Of a DNA stretch of 9,277 bases, positions 1 through 6,562 are shown piece after piece. Position 1 is the first letter of the stretch. The number at the start of each line of letters is the position of its first letter. The notes below the pieces were generated by a model, which searched no databases, had not been told where the DNA came from, and saw only the letters and a program-made list of their open reading frames with translations. The position numbers were made by a program, and so were the translations under genes. This DNA comes from Chitinophagaceae bacterium (lineage in GTDB: Bacteria > Bacteroidota > Bacteroidia > Chitinophagales > Chitinophagaceae). The stretch covers positions 6,517 through 15,793 of the forward strand of contig PLXD01000296.1 in assembly GCA_003151295.1 (NCBI GenBank), read 5' to 3'.

Positions 1-1
1 G

Positions 2-547
2 GCACGCAAACGACACACGCTCGCGGCGGGCATTTTGTTTACCAGCCCGGGCATACCCATGATATTCCAGGGAGATGAGTTTTTAGAATGGGGAAGCTGG
101 GATCCAACCCGGGAATTAGACTGGACGAAAAGGACCCTTTTCACCGGGGTATGGGACCTCTTCCAGTCCCTGATCCGCCTCCGGAGAAATTGGTTCAATA
201 ATACAAGTGGCCTTAGCGGACAGTTTGTCAACTTCTTCCATCGCAACAACCTGGATAAAATGATTGCCTACCACCGGTGGGAAAACGGCGGCCCGGGAGA
301 TGACGTAGTGATCACCGCCAATTTCGCCAACCGCTCTTACGACAGTTACACCATCGGCTTCCCTCACCCCGGTACCTGGTATGTACGGTTAAATAGTGAC
401 TGGAATGGCTATTCACCGGATTTCGGCAACCAGGCCGGTTATGATACCACCGCCGGTAACCCTTTCGGTGAGGCTGGACGAGATGGGCTTCCCTGCCAGG
501 GGAATATCGGCATCGGGCCGTATAGCGTGTTGATCCTTTCGCAATAG
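2..547 (+). CDS. GH13 alpha-amylase-family glycosidase, C-terminal part (5'-truncated)
   Basis: This is the 3' end of a gene that begins before the window. The open frame runs from base 2 without a start codon I would trust (the TTG at 35 is internal) to a TAG at 545-547, giving about 181 residues. The segment RKRHTLAAGILFTSPGIPMI followed by FQGDEF is the end of a GH13 (beta/alpha)8 barrel, the stretch after the catalytic HD motif that reads GIPMIxxGxE in amylases and branching enzymes. A linker (LIRLRRNW) and an all-beta C-terminal domain of about 110 residues follow, ending GPYSVLIL as is usual for this domain. The enzyme should act on alpha-1,4 glucans. Amylase versus branching enzyme cannot be decided because the catalytic Asp and Glu lie upstream. 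The gene converges on the leftward permease with 94 bases between the two stop codons. Confidence 0.85.
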   Translation, partial: ARKRHTLAAGILFTSPGIPMIFQGDEFLEWGSWDPTRELDWTKRTLFTGVWDLFQSLIRLRRNWFNNTSGLSGQFVNFFHRNNLDKMIAYHRWENGGPGDDVVITANFANRSYDSYTIGFPHPGTWYVRLNSDWNGYSPDFGNQAGYDTTAGNPFGEAGRDGLPCQGNIGIGPYSVLILSQ

Positions 548-641
548 GGGAACGATCTATACGGAGGAGCGAGTTCAATCTGAGCATATGCTTCCTTCAG
601 CAGCCCTCTGCGGGCTCTAAAGCTACAGCCAAGGCGCAAGC

Positions 642-3026
642 TCATTCAGAGCGAAGGCTTTGCGCCGGATTTGCCAGCGCCGCTTTAACGCTATGAAAAG
701 TCACGGTGAGTAATGTAATAAGCAAGACCACAAGCGCTGAAAGTAAAAAAGGCGCAATCGTTAAACCGGTATTGTACGAAAATATCTTTAACCATTTATC
801 CATAAATATATAGGCGACGGGGAATGCGATCAGGCAGGATATGCCAACCAGGAATACAAAATTCCTCGTAATTAACGGCACAATTTGCCCAACCCCTGCA
901 CCCATAATTTTCCGGATGCTGATTTCTTTTCGTCTCTGTTCCGTGGTAAATGCGATTAGTCCCAGCAGACCCAGGCAGGTAATGAAAATGGTAAGAATGG
1001 AAAAGGTCGTAAATATCTTACCCCTTTTCTGATCGGCAACATACTGGGAATCGAACTCCTGGTCCAGGAAGGTATAGGAAAAAGGAAGATCGGGAAAGGA
1101 ACGCTTCCATGTTTTTTCGATGCCTGCAATGGCAGCGGGGATATTCTTTACATCCAGCTTGATTTGTATGCCGTTGTTATTGGATCTGTAAAATAAAATC
1201 AACGGGGCTATCGGATTATACAATGATTTTTGGTTAAAATCCTTTACGACACCCACCACCTCAAATGCAAAATTTGACGTATCTCCAGGCCTTTTTACTC
1301 TTTTGCCGATGGCATTATCCCATCCAAAATATTTCACCATATTTTCATTGACAATGATACTTCTCAATGTATCGGAGCCGGAGAAGTTCCTTCCTTTCTT
1401 TATCTGCATGCCCAATACCCTGAAATAGTCTTCATCTATACCGTAATTATCGACTCCTTTATCCACAAAACCGTTTTTTGATTCCACCGAAAAAAGGTTG
1501 AAACCTATTCCCTGACCCGGTGTCGCCTGGGCGGTGCTTACTGAAAGGACATGCGGATCATTCCTGACTTCATTTTTGAAAGCCAGGATTTTCCCGCTTA
1601 TATCATAATTGGCATTGGCAGTTATAGACATGACCTGTTCTTTGTTAAATCCCAGATCTTTATTGCGCAGGTATTTCAACTGTCCATATACGACCCAGGT
1701 GCAGATCAGCATGATCATCGAGATCGTAAACTGTACCACCACCAGTACCCGGCGCAGTATTACATTACTTGAACTTTTGGAAAGGCTGCCCTTTAGTACG
1801 CTGACGGGATTGAACTTTGAAAGATAAAATGCGGGATAGCTTCCACCAACCAGGCCTACAAACAAAATAATAGCCAGTAATATCCCGAACGTGTCCGGCT
1901 CCAGTAATGTCCGGAATGAAATAAATTTACCGGACAGGGAATTGAATGTCGGGAGGAACAAGGCGATGAATATCAGGCTTAACAGCAAGGCAAGAATAGC
2001 AGTCAGTGTGGATTCGATCAGGAATTGCGCGACCAATTGCAATTTGGAGGAACCTGTTACCTTCCGGATACCAATTTCTTTTGCTCTTCTGGCAGAACGG
2101 GCCGTCGTCAGGTTCATGTAATTGATGCAGGCGATAATCAGCATGAATAATGCCACTGCCGAAAATATATAGATGTAAGAAATGCTTCCGAGTTCTTCCG
2201 GTTCGTTAGCCAAATCTGAATGCAAATGAATGTAAGTAAGGGGTTGTACCTCATAGTGTATCTTAATATTGAACTGTGCAAAGATAGGCGCCATGTATTT
2301 GTCGTACAAAGGCAAGAGCTTCTTTTCAAATGCTAAGGCATTGCTGACCGGTCGCAATAACACATACGTATAAGAAAAACCGAAGCCTCCCCAGTTACTC
2401 ATAAAATCTTTAGGCAATGAACTTATAGAAATCAGTGTATTGAAAATAATATGCGAGTTTTTGGGGACATCCTTTACCACCCCTGTTATTTTATAAATCT
2501 CTCCTTTATCATTTTGCAGCGTTTTTCCAATAACACTTTTGTTTTTACCAAAGTATTTTTCCGCCACGGATTTCGTCAACATCATGGAATGGGGATCTAC
2601 CAGGGCCGTATTCGGATCGCCTTCGATAAAAGCATAGGTAAAAACCTTGAACAGGTTACTATCGGCAAAAAATACCTTGTCTTCAAAAAAATGCAATTCA
2701 CCGTTTTTGTACATCGTCCGGTCATTACCCACTAACCGGACCGATTCCTCTACTTCCGGATAATCCTTTTTAAGCACGGGAGACAACGGAAACTGGGTAA
2801 TGGCCCATTTCATCGCCGGTTTATCGGGTTCCTGCACATAGGATACTATGCGGTATATTCGATCTGCTTTTTTATTGTACCGGTCATAATTCAATTCATC
2901 CTTTATATAAAAAATCAGGAACAGGCCGAACGTAATGCCAATCGTCAGCCCCAGGATATTGAGCAGGCTATACCACTTATCCCTTTTAAAATTGCGGAGG
3001 GCGACAAGAAGAAGGTTCTTTATCAT
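642..3026 (-). CDS. ABC-type permease of the FtsX/MacB class with two FtsX domains
   Basis: This 794-residue inner-membrane protein is built as a duplicated MacB/FtsX module. It has an N-terminal membrane helix at about 20-41 and an extracytoplasmic MacB-like core at about 45-275. The first FtsX domain has helices near 282-303, 337-359 and 380-402. A further helix near 425-448 leads into the second periplasmic core (about 455-665). The second FtsX domain has helices near 672-694, 721-743 and 757-779. Both FtsX domains carry the cytoplasmic coupling-helix signature, ARRAKEIGIRKVTG (311-324) and EQRRKEISIRKIMG (696-709), and both end in an NPxxxL motif (406, 786). Such proteins normally pair with a LolD/MacB-like ATPase and move lipids, peptides or drugs, or transmit force to periplasmic partners. 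No ATPase gene is in this window, so the substrate is unknown. The ATG at 3024-3026 has no Shine-Dalgarno sequence, which is normal in Bacteroidota. Confidence 0.9.
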   Translation of the reverse strand: MIKNLLLVALRNFKRDKWYSLLNILGLTIGITFGLFLIFYIKDELNYDRYNKKADRIYRIVSYVQEPDKPAMKWAITQFPLSPVLKKDYPEVEESVRLVGNDRTMYKNGELHFFEDKVFFADSNLFKVFTYAFIEGDPNTALVDPHSMMLTKSVAEKYFGKNKSVIGKTLQNDKGEIYKITGVVKDVPKNSHIIFNTLISISSLPKDFMSNWGGFGFSYTYVLLRPVSNALAFEKKLLPLYDKYMAPIFAQFNIKIHYEVQPLTYIHLHSDLANEPEELGSISYIYIFSAVALFMLIIACINYMNLTTARSARRAKEIGIRKVTGSSKLQLVAQFLIESTLTAILALLLSLIFIALFLPTFNSLSGKFISFRTLLEPDTFGILLAIILFVGLVGGSYPAFYLSKFNPVSVLKGSLSKSSSNVILRRVLVVVQFTISMIMLICTWVVYGQLKYLRNKDLGFNKEQVMSITANANYDISGKILAFKNEVRNDPHVLSVSTAQATPGQGIGFNLFSVESKNGFVDKGVDNYGIDEDYFRVLGMQIKKGRNFSGSDTLRSIIVNENMVKYFGWDNAIGKRVKRPGDTSNFAFEVVGVVKDFNQKSLYNPIAPLILFYRSNNNGIQIKLDVKNIPAAIAGIEKTWKRSFPDLPFSYTFLDQEFDSQYVADQKRGKIFTTFSILTIFITCLGLLGLIAFTTEQRRKEISIRKIMGAGVGQIVPLITRNFVFLVGISCLIAFPVAYIFMDKWLKIFSYNTGLTIAPFLLSALVVLLITLLTVTFHSVKAALANPAQSLRSE

Positions 3027-3182
3027 ATTTGCTGATTTCTGGACAGAAGTGTTCAGGGCCGGTCGATCAAAAGATCAGGGTATTAAGGTAGGACTTGATT
3101 TCAAAAAATCACTCGATTGGCTGCTTTATTTATTTCCAAACACCCGGGAAGACTAGCCATTGGCAAAGGATGCCCGCACTGC

Positions 3183-3314
3183 TCAGAGCATTAACCGGCC
3201 ATACAGGAAGAAGGCTGCGGCGATCCCAAACATAAACCAGCATAATATCTTAAGAAGCTTGAACCTGTTGGTCCCGGTGGTGTTAACATGCCACCGGCTT
3301 GCAGATAAAAAAAT
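3183..3314 (-). pseudogene. Possible remnant of a small single-helix membrane peptide
   Basis: A leftward frame of 43 codons is open from just after an in-frame TAA (3315-3317) to a TGA at 3183-3185. Its second half reads like a real membrane peptide: a basic stretch (NRFKLLK) followed by a hydrophobic run (ILCWFMFGIAAAFFLYG) and a basic end. It has no ATG, GTG or TTG start in a useful place, and the only Met codons lie inside or after the hydrophobic segment. It may be a decayed gene or pure chance. I do not recognise a family. Confidence 0.15.
3274..3297. repeat. Inverted repeat (hairpin) in intergenic region
   Basis: CCGGTGG (3274-3280) and CCACCGG (3291-3297) are perfect complements. With two G-T pairs and one further T-A pair the stem can extend to 10 pairs around a four-base loop. 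No T-run follows on either strand, so it does not look like a simple intrinsic terminator. It lies downstream of the XRE gene and could stabilise a 3' end or be a protein-binding palindrome. Confidence 0.4.
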
Positions 3315-3398
3315 TTACCCGCTTACTCCATGAATTTCAGAAATATTACCCATTATTTGGTATAGAAGGATCCAGGCAATACATTAAAATTATTCATA

Positions 3399-3608
3399 CT
3401 ACTTAGTAGGTATCAGCAGTTCCCGTATGTCTACATCCAGCGCCAGGGCAATTTCCCGGAGCAATTTAAGCGTAGGTTGAAATTCATTGTTGCATATACG
3501 CGTGATGCTGTTAGGAGCTATTCCTACCATTTTTGCCAATTCCTTGTGCGTGATGTCTTTTTCAGCCAAGACAGTCTTGATCCTGTTAATTTTCGTCTTT
3601 TTTTCCAT
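3399..3608 (-). CDS. XRE-family (Cro/C1-type) helix-turn-helix regulator
   Basis: This 69-residue protein is essentially one Cro/C1 DNA-binding domain. Helix 1 lies at about residues 5-16, helix 2 at 20-29 (THKELAKMVG), the recognition helix at 31-41 (APNSITRICNN), and the following helices at about 46-58, where TLKLLREIALALDVDIREL is the typical dimer-side end of the fold. The product ends LLIPTK, in the style of short stand-alone HTH proteins common in Bacteroidota. I chose the ATG at 3606-3608 (MEKKTK); a TTG at 3627-3629 would add seven residues (MPLNRSR) that lie outside the fold. The gene is divergent from the arabinose operon across about 395 bases, so it could control that operon or itself, but proximity is the only evidence. 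The G+C content is visibly lower than in the arabinose genes. Confidence 0.9.
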   Translation of the reverse strand: MEKKTKINRIKTVLAEKDITHKELAKMVGIAPNSITRICNNEFQPTLKLLREIALALDVDIRELLIPTK

Positions 3609-3753
3609 TCTGCTGCGGTTGAGGGGCAAGCCAATTTACTTTATTTATGTCTAACTAAAACGCAACAGCGAAGATAAGCTTCTAGGAATCAATCGCTTCC
3701 AATATTAGAGCAATACGCCACACATATTTTTTGATCAGTATAATGTATCATAG

Positions 3754-3792
3754 AATGATTTTTACGTATCTGGAGAAAATCATTGTTTTTTT
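3754..3792 (+). terminator. Terminator-like hairpin 1 in operon leader
   Basis: AATGATTTT (3754-3762) and AAAATCATT (3776-3784) form a perfect nine-pair stem around a 13-base loop. The second arm is followed by G and then seven T (3786-3792). The order stem then T-run fits rightward transcription only. The stem is AT-rich, so it may be a weak terminator, and the palindrome could instead be an operator. No rightward gene lies upstream of it in the window, so if it is real it would act on a leader transcript. Confidence 0.45.
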
Positions 3793-3824
3793 GGTCTAGG
3801 CCCGGAGATTAATGCTGACAACTC

Positions 3825-3864
3825 CCTAAAGGGGCTGGTCTTTTCCCGCACCTTTAGGTTTTTT
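3825..3864 (+). terminator. Terminator-like hairpin 2 in operon leader
   Basis: CCTAAAGG (3825-3832) pairs perfectly with CCTTTAGG (3851-3858), and the second arm is followed directly by six T (3859-3864). The 18-base loop contains GG and CCC runs that may pair further. Orientation is rightward, into the arabinose operon, 139 bases before the AraB-AraD start. As with hairpin 1, a terminator here makes sense mainly as an attenuator or as the end of a small RNA. Confidence 0.45.
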
Positions 3865-3871
3865 AGGTTCT

Positions 3872-3892
3872 GGACAGGGAATTTTCCCGTCC
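3872..3892 (+). repeat. Stem-loop 3 in operon leader
   Basis: GGAC, a bulged A, and GGGA (3872-3880) pair with TCCCGTCC (3885-3892) around the loop ATTT. No T-run follows. The octamer TTTTCCCG in its second half (3882-3889) also occurs in the loop of hairpin 2 (3841-3848). The GGGAA at 3877-3881 could therefore pair with either copy, which would allow alternative leader structures. That switching is inference; the bases are seen. Confidence 0.35.
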
Positions 3893-4003
3893 TCTGAAAG
3901 TCCATTTCCAAAGAGAGGCTGGCTCCCACCCTTCGCTACCGCCTGCAATATATTTTTAAAACCCAAAATTAAATGTTATTTTGACAGGAATTGCCATCGG
4001 AAA

Positions 4004-6532
4004 ATGACACAGGAAAAACTCGTAATAGGGGTGGATTATGGCACGGACTCCGTGCGTACCATCCTGCTAAATGCCGCCAATGGTCAGGAAATAGCCTCGG
4101 CCATTTTTTATTACCCGCGTTGGAAGGACGGCCTGTTTTGCGACCCTTCCTCGAACAGGTTCCGGCAGCATCCCCTGGATTATATAGAAGGATTGGAATA
4201 TACCATAAAAAGCTGCATCTCCCAGGCAGGTTCCGCCGCAGCAGCGAATATCAAAGCCATCTCCATCGACACGACCGGCTCATCCCCGGTGGCCGTCGAC
4301 CGGTCGGGTACCCCGCTGGGGCTGCTTCCCGGCTTCCGGGATAACCCCAACGCCCTCTTCGTCCTCTGGAAAGACCACACCGCCGTAAAAGAAGCAGCGG
4401 CCATCAACGCCCACGCTGCCCGATTCGATATCGACTACCTGCAATTCGTAGGAGGCGTTTACTCCTCGGAATGGTTCTGGGCCAAACTACTCCACATACT
4501 CAGGGAGGATCCGTCCGTACGCAATGCCTGCTATTCCTGGGTGGAGCATTGCGATTGGATACCCTTCCTGCTAACAGGTGGAAAACAAGTTTCGGACATG
4601 AAAAGAGGTGTCTGCTCGGCAGGGCATAAAGCCTTGTGGGCTGCCGAATTCGGAGGCCTTCCCCCCGATGAATTCTTCTCTTCCCTTGACCCCGTCCTTA
4701 CGGGCTTTACCAAACGCCTGTTCACTAACACTTATACCGCCGACAAGCCGGCAGGCCGGCTTTCAAAGGAATGGGCCGGACGCCTGGGGCTGACCGAAGA
4801 CGTAATAATCGGGGTAGGCGCTTTTGACGCGCACATGGGCGCGGTAGGCGGCCAGATCGAAGCCTATCACCTGAGTAAAGTCATGGGTACCTCCACCTGC
4901 GATATGCTGGTTGCGCCCATCGGGGAGGTCAGGGGCCGGCTCGTGAAAGGTATCTGCGGGCAGGTACCCGGTTCCGTGATACCCGGCATGATGGGCATGG
5001 AAGCCGGCCAATCCGCCTTTGGCGATGCCTATGCCTGGTTTCGCAATCTGCTGTCCTGGCCCCTTCAACAAGTACTCAGCCAATCCGAAGGGAGCCCTGC
5101 CGATACGGTCAGAGCCCTGGTGGAAGAAACCATCGACAAGATCCTTCCCGCGCTCAGCAGCCAGGCCGCCGCCCTGCCGTTATCCGAAGAGGGGGAGTGG
5201 GCCGTCGACTGGTTCAATGGACGACGCTCGCCCGATGCCAACCAATTACTCAAAGGCGTCATTGCAGGCCTGGGCCTGGGAAGCGATGCCCCCCGGATCT
5301 TCCGGGCAATCGTGGAATCCACCTGCTTCGGTGCCAAAGCCATCGTAGACCGCTTCAACCGGGAAGGCATACCGGTAAAAGGACTGATAGGCCTCGGCGG
5401 AGTAGCCGGAAAATCCCCTTTCATCATGCAGATGATGGCTGATACCCTGAACATGCCTATCCGCATCCACCGTTCCGAACAAACCTGCGCACGCGGAGCA
5501 GCCATGTTCGCAGCTACCGCCGCTGGTATTTATAAAAAAGTTGAAGACGCCATGCAAGCCATGGGACAAGGATTCCACACGGAATTCCGACCCGATGCCG
5601 CCCATACCCCGCTCTACGCCGAACGTTATAAACAATACCAGGCGCTCGGGCAATTTATTGAAACCAACACCGCCTCCCAATTTCCAAACCCCAATCCCGG
5701 TTATTCCGATCTCAAGGTCTCTTCCAATCGTCTCGATGAACCCCCTTCATCGGTTTATCCCGATCTCAAGGTCTCTTCATTGATCTCGATGGACCAGCGA
5801 CTGCCGGTCTCCCCCCACTCCCTCTCACCGGAGAGCAAATACCAACAAATCCGGGAAGCTGCCTACGAGGCCAATATGGAATTGCCCCGCCTGAAACTGG
5901 TCCTCTTCACCTTCGCTAATGTCAGCGCCGCCGACAGGCAACTAGGCGTCTTCGCGATCAAACCCAGCGGCGTTCCTTACGGGGAATTGTCCCCCGATAA
6001 AATGGTCATCGTGGATTTCGAAGGCAGAAAGGTGTCGGGCCGGCTGCGCCCTTCCTCAGATACCCTCACCCATGCCATTCTCTACAAACATTGGGAAAAG
6101 ATCGGCGGCATCGCCCATACTCATTCCACCTTCGCTACCGCCTGGGCACAGTCGCAAAGAGCGATCCCCATTTATGGCACCACGCATGCCGACCACAATA
6201 CGATAGATATCCCCTGCGCACCCCCTATGAACGACGATCGGATACAAGGCAATTATGAATACCAGACAGGACTGCAGATCATAGAGGAACTAAAGGCCCG
6301 GGGACTGAGCTACGAAGAACTGGAGATGATCCTGGTCGGCAATCATGCCCCCTTCACCTGGGGTGCAACACCGGCCAAAGCAGTTTATAACAGCGCAGTG
6401 CTGGAATCCATCGCGCAAATGGCCCACCTGACCGAACAGATCAGGCAGGACTGCCCCCGGCTCAAAGATTCCCTGATCAAAAAACATTTTGACAGAAAAC
6501 ATGGACCCGATTCGTACTACGGCCAACCCTGA
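4004..6532 (+). CDS. araB-araD: Bifunctional L-ribulokinase / L-ribulose-5-phosphate 4-epimerase (AraB-AraD fusion)
   Basis: This 842-residue cytoplasmic protein carries two consecutive steps of L-arabinose catabolism. Residues 1 to about 552 are a full FGGY ribulokinase that phosphorylates L-ribulose with ATP: the phosphate-binding start GVDYGTDSVR (9-18), WKDHTA (122-127), SSEWFWAK (154-161), GAFDAHMGA with the likely catalytic Asp275, GTSTCD (295-300), EAGQSAFGD (333-341), WFNGRRSP (403-410) and GLGGVAGKSP (463-472). Residues from about 611 to 842 are a full class II aldolase-fold epimerase giving D-xylulose 5-phosphate: zinc ligands His705, His707 (HTH) and His781, Asp686 in PSSDT, Asp730 in THAD, and Tyr839 in the terminal YYGQ, which match D76, H95, H97, D120, H171 and Y229 of E. 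coli AraD. E. coli has these as separate proteins of 566 and 231 residues. The linker (about 553-610) is Pro/Ser-rich and contains a repeat. AraA follows after 30 bases, so the operon is probably co-transcribed. Confidence 0.95.
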   Translation: MTQEKLVIGVDYGTDSVRTILLNAANGQEIASAIFYYPRWKDGLFCDPSSNRFRQHPLDYIEGLEYTIKSCISQAGSAAAANIKAISIDTTGSSPVAVDRSGTPLGLLPGFRDNPNALFVLWKDHTAVKEAAAINAHAARFDIDYLQFVGGVYSSEWFWAKLLHILREDPSVRNACYSWVEHCDWIPFLLTGGKQVSDMKRGVCSAGHKALWAAEFGGLPPDEFFSSLDPVLTGFTKRLFTNTYTADKPAGRLSKEWAGRLGLTEDVIIGVGAFDAHMGAVGGQIEAYHLSKVMGTSTCDMLVAPIGEVRGRLVKGICGQVPGSVIPGMMGMEAGQSAFGDAYAWFRNLLSWPLQQVLSQSEGSPADTVRALVEETIDKILPALSSQAAALPLSEEGEWAVDWFNGRRSPDANQLLKGVIAGLGLGSDAPRIFRAIVESTCFGAKAIVDRFNREGIPVKGLIGLGGVAGKSPFIMQMMADTLNMPIRIHRSEQTCARGAAMFAATAAGIYKKVEDAMQAMGQGFHTEFRPDAAHTPLYAERYKQYQALGQFIETNTASQFPNPNPGYSDLKVSSNRLDEPPSSVYPDLKVSSLISMDQRLPVSPHSLSPESKYQQIREAAYEANMELPRLKLVLFTFANVSAADRQLGVFAIKPSGVPYGELSPDKMVIVDFEGRKVSGRLRPSSDTLTHAILYKHWEKIGGIAHTHSTFATAWAQSQRAIPIYGTTHADHNTIDIPCAPPMNDDRIQGNYEYQTGLQIIEELKARGLSYEELEMILVGNHAPFTWGATPAKAVYNSAVLESIAQMAHLTEQIRQDCPRLKDSLIKKHFDRKHGPDSYYGQP
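5698..5794 (+). repeat. Degenerate direct repeat inside the AraB-AraD linker
   Basis: Two copies of about 44 bases lie at 5698-5741 and 5751-5794 and share the exact 19-mer CCGATCTCAAGGTCTCTTC. In protein this gives YSDLKVSS (567-574) and YPDLKVSS (585-592), 18 residues apart. Similarity also covers CGGTT(T)AT before the core and TCTCGATG(A/G)AC after it, but there the offset is 53 rather than 54 bases, so the flanking homology is read in different frames in the two copies. DNA similarity without frame conservation suggests a nucleic-acid repeat that landed in, or grew inside, the linker rather than a selected peptide repeat. Confidence 0.7.
5734..5752. repeat. Perfect hairpin between the two linker repeat copies
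   Basis: CGATGAA (5734-5740) and TTCATCG (5746-5752) are perfect seven-base complements around a CCCCC loop. The left arm overlaps the end of repeat copy 1 and the right arm overlaps the start of copy 2. The layout copy-hairpin-copy resembles small palindromic repetitive elements that can insert in frame in coding sequence. Whether it occurs elsewhere in the genome cannot be seen here. Confidence 0.5.
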
Positions 6533-6562
6533 GCGACAATCATAAAAAAAGCAATCCCCAAT

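Larger units (their letters stand above)
3027..3398. other. Intergenic stretch between permease and XRE genes
   Basis: No confident gene lies in these 372 bases. Both flanking genes are read leftward, so the stretch downstream of the XRE stop and upstream of the permease start should contain the permease promoter. I could not find a convincing Bacteroidota promoter (TTTG about 19-20 bases ahead of TAnnTTTG) in it. It contains a strong hairpin at 3274-3297 and a short leftward reading frame coding for one probable membrane helix, both listed separately. Confidence 0.6.
3609..4003. promoter_or_regulatory. Divergent regulatory region between XRE gene and arabinose operon
   Basis: This AT-rich 395-base region must hold promoters for both the leftward regulator and the rightward operon. 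A TATAAT at 3739-3744 is present, but no properly spaced upstream element accompanies it, and I found no good match to the Bacteroidota TTTG/TAnnTTTG promoter. If rightward transcription starts near or before 3750, the operon has a leader of about 250 bases containing the three stem-loops listed separately. I saw no clear riboswitch core and no convincing operator for an AraR- or AraC-type regulator. Confidence 0.55.

Noticed and set aside
602..616. AGCCC-TCTGC-GGGCT hairpin between the converging GH13 and permease genes
   Set aside because: Only five pairs and no T-run on either side, so I do not call it a terminator, though it is in the right place for a bidirectional one.
633..666. GGCGCAA / TTGCGCC inverted repeat overlapping the end of the permease gene
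   Set aside because: Arms are 20 bases apart, need a bulge to extend, and mostly lie in coding sequence; no T-run follows.
2935..3156. Rightward 73-codon frame across the permease start
   Set aside because: It overlaps the permease gene antisense, its composition is arginine/phenylalanine-rich without recognisable domains, and nothing supports translation.
3609..3629. TTG start adding seven residues to the XRE regulator
   Set aside because: The ATG at 3606-3608 begins right before the HTH fold and gives the common length of such proteins.
3739..3744. TATAAT as -10 element of a promoter for the arabinose operon
   Set aside because: No suitably spaced -35 element, and the primary sigma factor of Bacteroidota prefers TAnnTTTG; kept only as a remark in the regulatory region.
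5065..5680. Long leftward open frames (144-146 codons) opposite the ribulokinase region
   Set aside because: They are antisense shadows in G+C-rich coding sequence; the rightward frame encodes a protein with clear family motifs throughout.
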